A stretch of 64,000 nucleotides of DNA from Tolypothrix tenuis PCC 7101. Its GTDB lineage: Bacteria > Cyanobacteriota > Cyanobacteriia > Cyanobacteriales > Nostocaceae. Under the pieces are notes generated by a model. The model saw only the letters and a program-made list of their open reading frames with translations, was not told the origin of the DNA and made no database searches. The stretch covers positions 7,401,284-7,465,283 of the forward strand of contig NZ_AP018248.1 of the NCBI RefSeq assembly GCF_002368295.1, written 5' to 3'. Each line of letters opens with the position of its first letter. The first letter of the stretch is position 1. Below, one piece after another: positions 59,637 through 64,000 of this stretch. The translations under genes and the position numbers were made by a program.

Positions 59637-61901
59637 GTGAGCTTAAGTCCTGAGAATTATCCCGAAAATGCTGCGATCGCACCTTTTGAGGTGGACTTGA
59701 CGAATTGCGATCGCGAACCAATTCACATTCCTGGCTCAATTCAGCCGCATGGGCTGCTATTGGCGTTGACTGAACCGGAACTCACCATTGTGCAGGTGAG
59801 CCGAAATACTGATGAAATATTGGGCGTTGCGGCAACTGAGTTAATCAATCAACCCATCAGTCGTTTGCTAGATACACAGCAAATAGATTTTTTACGCAAT
59901 TGTTTAATTAAAGAAGATTTGACACTCGTTAACCCCATCGAACTGACAATTGCTGTGGGGGAAGCGCGGGCTTTTGATGGAATTATCCATCGCTCAGATA
60001 GTCTGCTGATACTGGAATTAGAACCTGTACTACATCAAAAGAACTATACATTCTTCAATTTTTACCATTTAGTGAAAGCCGCATTATCTAAAGTTCAAAA
60101 TGCCAGTACTTTAGATGAATTATGCCAGATCATCGTCAAACACGTGCGCCAAATTAACGGTTTTGATCGCGTCATGATCTACCGCTTTGATGAAAACTGG
60201 CATGGTACAGTCATTGCTGAAGAAAAAGCAGCCCATCTCAGCCCTTACCTGAATTTGCGCTATCCGGCTTCCGACATTCCTAAACAAGCCAGACAACTCT
60301 ACAGAGACAACTGGTTACGGCTAATTCCGGATGTGGACTATCAACCAGTAGCTTTGCTCCCCCACCACAACCCTGTAACTAACCAAACCACAGATTTAAG
60401 CCACTCAGTACTCCGCAGCGTTTCGCCGTTACACATTGAATATTTACATAACATGGGTGTGAAAGCATCAATGTCGATTTCCCTCCTCAAAAATCAAAAA
60501 CTCTGGGGATTGATTGCTTGTCACCACGAATCGCCCAAGTATGTACCCTATGAAATTCGTAGCGCTTGCGAATTTCTGGGGCAAATGACTTCTCTAGAAC
60601 TAGCTGCGAAAGAAAACAGCGAGAATGCTGAACATAAGATGCAGTTAAAAGCCGTACAGTCCAAGCTAGTAGAATACATGGCGGCGGAGGCAAATTTTGT
60701 TGACGGATTGATCACTCAAGAACCCAATTTACTAGATTTGGTAAATGCTACAGGGGCGGCTGTTTGTATTAACGGCGAGTACCAAACCTTGGGGAGAACG
60801 CCACAGCATCGAGAAATTGAGCAATTAATTAACTGGCTGAGTCAGCATATCCAAGAAGATGTTTTTCATACCAATTCCCTATCTCAGTTGCTGCCAAAGG
60901 CTAGCGAGTGGAAAGATGTTGCTAGTGGGTTAATGGCGCTGTCAATTTCTCAAAGCCAGAACAGCTATTTACTTTGGTTTCGCCCAGAGGTATTGCAAAC
61001 TGTAGATTGGGCAGGGAATCCTCATAAGCCTGTAGAACTAGCAGATGATGGCAGTTTACGGCTATCCCCCCGCAAATCTTTTGATTTGTGGAAAGAAACA
61101 TTGCAACAACAATCTCTACCCTGGGAAAACTATGAAATAGAAGCCGTATGGAATTTTCGGAGTGCAATTGTGGGTGTGGTGTTGCGGAAAGCCGATGAAC
61201 TAGCAAAGATGAATGTAGAACTTCAGCGCAGCAATGATGAATTAGATGCCTTTGCTTATATTGCCTCCCATGACTTGAAGGAACCACTGCGCGGTATTCA
61301 TCATTACTCCAGCTTTCTTATAGAAGACTACGGCAATAGATTAGATGACGAAGGCATAGCAAGGCTAAGAACGCTGATTAGACTCACACAGCGCATGGAA
61401 AATTTAATCGATTCGCTGTTGCACTTCTCGCGCTTAGGGCGAGTAGAACTAGATATTCAGCCCACAGACTTAAACGATTTAGTGCAGCGAGTTATAGATG
61501 TGCTGAGTGCCAGAATTCAAGAAACAGGGGCAACAATTTGCATTCCGCGTCCTTTGCCCACAATTATGTGCGATCGCGTCCAGGTGAGCGCCATCTTTAC
61601 AAATCTCATTGCTAATGGCATTAAATATAACGACAAGCCAGAAATTTGCGTAGAAATCGGCTATCTAGAACCAATGATCCTCTACGTGCGCGACAACGGC
61701 ATTGGCATTCGCGATCGCCATTTTGAATCGATTTTCCGCATCTTTAAACGGCTACATGGCCCTACGCAATATGGCGGTGGTACAGGCGCAGGTCTGACCA
61801 TCGCCAAAAAAGTCGTGGAAAGGCATGGTGGTAAGATTTGGGTTGAATCCACTTATGGGGAAGGAAGTACTTTCTATTTCACATTGCAGGAGGTCAAATA
61901 A
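59637..61901 (+). CDS. cphB: Biliverdin-type cyanobacterial phytochrome histidine kinase
   Basis: A 754-residue red/far-red photoreceptor starting with GTG 59637. Layout: PAS (about 20-125), GAF (145-310), PHY (330-510), HisKA (535-600) with phospho-acceptor His545 in IASHDLKEPLRG, and HATPase (640-750). The GAF PASDIP block has Asp213. The chromophore Cys of Cph1-type proteins is replaced: the aligned site reads SVSPLHIEYL with Leu265 before the conserved His266. Instead Cys24 in LTNCDREPIHIPGS occupies the biliverdin-binding position of bacteriophytochromes. This matches the CphB type known from Calothrix and Nostoc. Its response regulator follows four bases later. Confidence 0.93.
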   Translation: MSLSPENYPENAAIAPFEVDLTNCDREPIHIPGSIQPHGLLLALTEPELTIVQVSRNTDEILGVAATELINQPISRLLDTQQIDFLRNCLIKEDLTLVNPIELTIAVGEARAFDGIIHRSDSLLILELEPVLHQKNYTFFNFYHLVKAALSKVQNASTLDELCQIIVKHVRQINGFDRVMIYRFDENWHGTVIAEEKAAHLSPYLNLRYPASDIPKQARQLYRDNWLRLIPDVDYQPVALLPHHNPVTNQTTDLSHSVLRSVSPLHIEYLHNMGVKASMSISLLKNQKLWGLIACHHESPKYVPYEIRSACEFLGQMTSLELAAKENSENAEHKMQLKAVQSKLVEYMAAEANFVDGLITQEPNLLDLVNATGAAVCINGEYQTLGRTPQHREIEQLINWLSQHIQEDVFHTNSLSQLLPKASEWKDVASGLMALSISQSQNSYLLWFRPEVLQTVDWAGNPHKPVELADDGSLRLSPRKSFDLWKETLQQQSLPWENYEIEAVWNFRSAIVGVVLRKADELAKMNVELQRSNDELDAFAYIASHDLKEPLRGIHHYSSFLIEDYGNRLDDEGIARLRTLIRLTQRMENLIDSLLHFSRLGRVELDIQPTDLNDLVQRVIDVLSARIQETGATICIPRPLPTIMCDRVQVSAIFTNLIANGIKYNDKPEICVEIGYLEPMILYVRDNGIGIRDRHFESIFRIFKRLHGPTQYGGGTGAGLTIAKKVVERHGGKIWVESTYGEGSTFYFTLQEVK

Positions 61902-61905
61902 TCAA

Positions 61906-62355
61906 ATGGTAGGAAACGCTACTCAACCGTTGCTAGTAGTTGAAGACAGTGATGAAGACTTTAGCACTTTTCAGCGATTGTTGCAGCGAGAAGGCGTGGT
62001 CAATCCCATATATCGCTGTATCACGGGCGATCAAGCCTTGGACTTTCTCTATCAAACCGGATCTTACGGCGACCCGGATATTGCACCCCGTCCCTCAGTG
62101 ATTTTACTTGACCTGAATTTACCAGGAACTGATGGGCGGGAAGTTTTGCAAGAAATTAAACAAGACGAAGTGTTAAAGAAAATTCCTGTTGTCATCATGA
62201 CCACCTCTTCTAATCCTAAAGATATAGAAATTTGTTACTCTTACTCTATAAGTAGTTATATTGTTAAGCCCCTAGAGATAGATCGTCTCACCGAGACGGT
62301 TCAGACATTCATCAAATATTGGTTGGATATTGTTGTACTCCCTGAGACGGGTTAA
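61906..62355 (+). CDS. rcpB: CheY-like response regulator, phytochrome partner
   Basis: A 149-residue single-domain receiver from ATG 61906. It has the acidic pocket VVEDSDED at the start, phospho-acceptor Asp69 in ILLDLNLPGTDG, a switch Thr/Ser in IMTTSSNPKD and the conserved Lys in IVKPLE. The extended alpha4 region with YSYSISSY and the C-terminal tail match the Rcp1/RcpB group. It starts four bases after the phytochrome stop, so it is very probably its cognate regulator. A frame extending upstream to 61825 lies inside the kinase gene and is rejected. Confidence 0.92.
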   Translation: MVGNATQPLLVVEDSDEDFSTFQRLLQREGVVNPIYRCITGDQALDFLYQTGSYGDPDIAPRPSVILLDLNLPGTDGREVLQEIKQDEVLKKIPVVIMTTSSNPKDIEICYSYSISSYIVKPLEIDRLTETVQTFIKYWLDIVVLPETG

Positions 62356-62368
62356 GTAAGGCGTAACT

Positions 62369-63913
62369 ATGCTCCAGCATACTGTTTTGATTGTTGATGA
62401 CTGCCCTGAAGACCGGGAAATTTATCGTCGCTATTTAGCGAGCGATCGCCTACACAGCTATACCATCCTAGAAGAAGAGTTAGGAGAACCAGCACTAGCT
62501 TTATGCCAGAAGATTCAACCAGATGCCATCTTACTGGACTTTTTGTTACCAGACCTTGATGGATTGGAATTTTTAGCAGAATTAAAGCAGTCTCTCACCA
62601 ATCCACCACCTGTAATTATGGTCACAGGGCATGGCAATGAAACAGTAGCAGTGCAGGCATTGAAAAATGGTGCCCAAGACTATCTAATTAAAGGCAAAAC
62701 CACATCAGACAGTCTGCAATTAGCAATGCGGTGTGTGATTGAAAATACGCAACTCCGTCAGCAACTCTACTACAGTCAAGCGCAATTCTGCGCTTCTACC
62801 GAAAATATGCTCGATTGCTTTGGCATTTACTCTGCCATTCGCGATGCAGCCGGGAAAATTGTGGATTTTCGCATCGAGTATGTCAATGCAGCAGCCTGTG
62901 AAGCTATTCAGAAGACTGCAGTAGAGCAAATTGGGCAGAAGTTGTGTGAAACTTTACCAGCCAATCGCCCATCTGGACTGTTTGCAGATTATTGCCAAGT
63001 AGTACAAACAGGCAACCCGCTACGTAAGGAATCCTTAATTTACAACGATGTTGATGGACAGCAGGAGTTAACAAAAGCTTTTGATATTCACATCAGCAAA
63101 TGGCAAGATGGCTTTGTCGCCTCTTGGCGAGATATTACAGAACGCAAACAAGCAGAAATTCATCACCGTCAATTACTCCTACAGGAACAAGCAGCGCGGA
63201 TGGAAGCAGAAGCCGCTAGCCAAGCTAAAGATGAATTTATTACTATCATTTCCCATGATTTGCGCTCTCCTGTGAATAGCATTCTCGGCTGGACAAAACT
63301 TTTACAAAGCGGCAATCTGGATGCAGTCACTACTAGCCGCGCCTTAGATGCGATCGAAAGAGGTGCGACATCTCAAGCTAGATTAATTGAAGATTTGCTG
63401 GATATTTCCCGCGTGATTCGGGGTAAGCTGGAACTTAAAATTGGTACAGTTGATTTAATTAGCATCATAGAATCAGCTATCACCACCGCCCATCCCTCAG
63501 CTGTAGCGAAAAATATTAGCCTCAATTCTGTACTACCCCAAGATATTACTCAGATATGTGGCGATCCTCAAAGATTCCAACAAGTGCTGGGAAATTTGCT
63601 GTCTAACGCCATTAAATTTACTCCCAATCAAGGGCAAATAGAAATCAAGCTAGAGCAAACCAAAACAGAAATTCAAATTACTGTCAGCGATACTGGACGT
63701 GGTATTAGTACTGAATTTTTGCCTCATATCTTTGAGCGTTATCGCCAAGAATCCAGCAGTCATCAAACAGTCGGTTTGGGATTAGGGCTGGCAATCTCTC
63801 GCCACATTGTAGAACTTCATGGAGGCACAATCAGCGCTACTAGCTCTGGTGAAGGTCAGGGTGCAACTTTTATGATTCAGTTACCCATTTTTCGTAGGTT
63901 TCAACAGGTTTAG
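62369..63913 (+). CDS. Response regulator / PAS / histidine kinase hybrid
   Basis: A 514-residue cytoplasmic protein: receiver domain (about 1-125) with Asp57 in ILLDFLLPDLDG, a PAS-like domain (about 140-255), a coiled-coil linker, HisKA with His296 in IISHDLRSPVNS, and HATPase (about 395-510) with LGNLLSNAIKFT and GLGLGLAISRHIVELHGG. It starts 13 bases after the rcpB stop and completes a three-gene operon. It may receive phosphate from the phytochrome through its receiver and pass it on, or sense a ligand through PAS. A short heptanucleotide tandem repeat begins at its stop codon. Confidence 0.92.
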   Translation: MLQHTVLIVDDCPEDREIYRRYLASDRLHSYTILEEELGEPALALCQKIQPDAILLDFLLPDLDGLEFLAELKQSLTNPPPVIMVTGHGNETVAVQALKNGAQDYLIKGKTTSDSLQLAMRCVIENTQLRQQLYYSQAQFCASTENMLDCFGIYSAIRDAAGKIVDFRIEYVNAAACEAIQKTAVEQIGQKLCETLPANRPSGLFADYCQVVQTGNPLRKESLIYNDVDGQQELTKAFDIHISKWQDGFVASWRDITERKQAEIHHRQLLLQEQAARMEAEAASQAKDEFITIISHDLRSPVNSILGWTKLLQSGNLDAVTTSRALDAIERGATSQARLIEDLLDISRVIRGKLELKIGTVDLISIIESAITTAHPSAVAKNISLNSVLPQDITQICGDPQRFQQVLGNLLSNAIKFTPNQGQIEIKLEQTKTEIQITVSDTGRGISTEFLPHIFERYRQESSSHQTVGLGLGLAISRHIVELHGGTISATSSGEGQGATFMIQLPIFRRFQQV

Positions 63914-63991
63914 GGATTGGGGATTGGGGATTGGGGATTGGGGATTGGGGATTGGGGATTGGGGATTGGGGATTGGGGATTGGGGATTGGG
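63913..63991. repeat. Heptanucleotide tandem repeat (about 11 units)
   Basis: GGGGATT is repeated about 11 times without error, beginning at the stop codon of the kinase gene. This is the short tandemly repeated sequence type known from heterocystous cyanobacteria. Its copy number is likely variable between strains. The window ends nine bases later. Confidence 0.9.
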
Positions 63992-64000
63992 AAAAGGGGA

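Overview
The window reads as chromosomal DNA of a filamentous, probably heterocyst-forming cyanobacterium (Nostocales). The grounds are: many copies of the HIP1 octamer GCGATCGC, runs of short tandem repeats such as GGGGATT and CCCATTA, dispersed miniature elements between genes, a biliverdin-type cyanobacterial phytochrome with its response regulator, a ComFB-domain protein, a TPR-CHAT protein and a probable Psb35-like small membrane protein. No tRNA, rRNA, CRISPR array or complete transposase gene was recognised.

Region 1 (1-1497) holds the end of an unknown gene, a three-unit 62-bp tandem repeat, a small unknown gene (666-1046) and a miniature transposable element. Region 2 (1498-31952) is one 30-kb surface-polysaccharide locus with every gene on the + strand: gmd, the ABC exporter wzm/wzt, about a dozen glycosyltransferases (including a GT10 fucosyltransferase-like enzyme and a GT8-like enzyme), seven methyltransferase domains (three of them FkbM type), two membrane acyltransferases, a Wzy-like polymerase candidate, an asparagine synthetase, and two fusion proteins (GT2-FkbM and GT2-WcaF). 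Together they would make, decorate (fucosylate, methylate, acylate, perhaps amidate) and export a complex glycan. Part of the locus, from about 4250 to 9200, is strikingly AT-rich and may have been acquired separately.

Region 3 (32403-41880) carries a small membrane protein, two DNA repair enzymes (SbcD nuclease and UV endonuclease UvsE), a short Hsp70 followed by a b561-like membrane protein and a membrane-anchored WD40 protein, an arylamine N-acetyltransferase, and two small unknown genes on the minus strand. Region 4 (42369-51492) has an EgtD-like methyltransferase next to a UGT-type glycosyltransferase, the Psb35-like gene, a possible small RNA bracketed by terminators, the ComFB protein, the TPR-CHAT protein, a ParDE-type toxin-antitoxin pair and a GTPase with a membrane-active C-terminus.

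Region 5 (51585-57063) has an aldo/keto reductase, a double-glycine leader peptide (bacteriocin/RiPP-like), a secreted nuclease lipoprotein, and a repeat-rich zone with two families of miniature elements showing 9-10 bp target duplications, a nested insertion, a 21-bp tandem array and a 78-bp tandem array. A second copy of the small gene family seen at 666-1046 lies here. Region 6 (57064-64000) has a TonB-dependent receptor on the minus strand and, divergently, a phytochrome / response regulator / hybrid histidine kinase operon, ending in an 11-unit heptanucleotide repeat.
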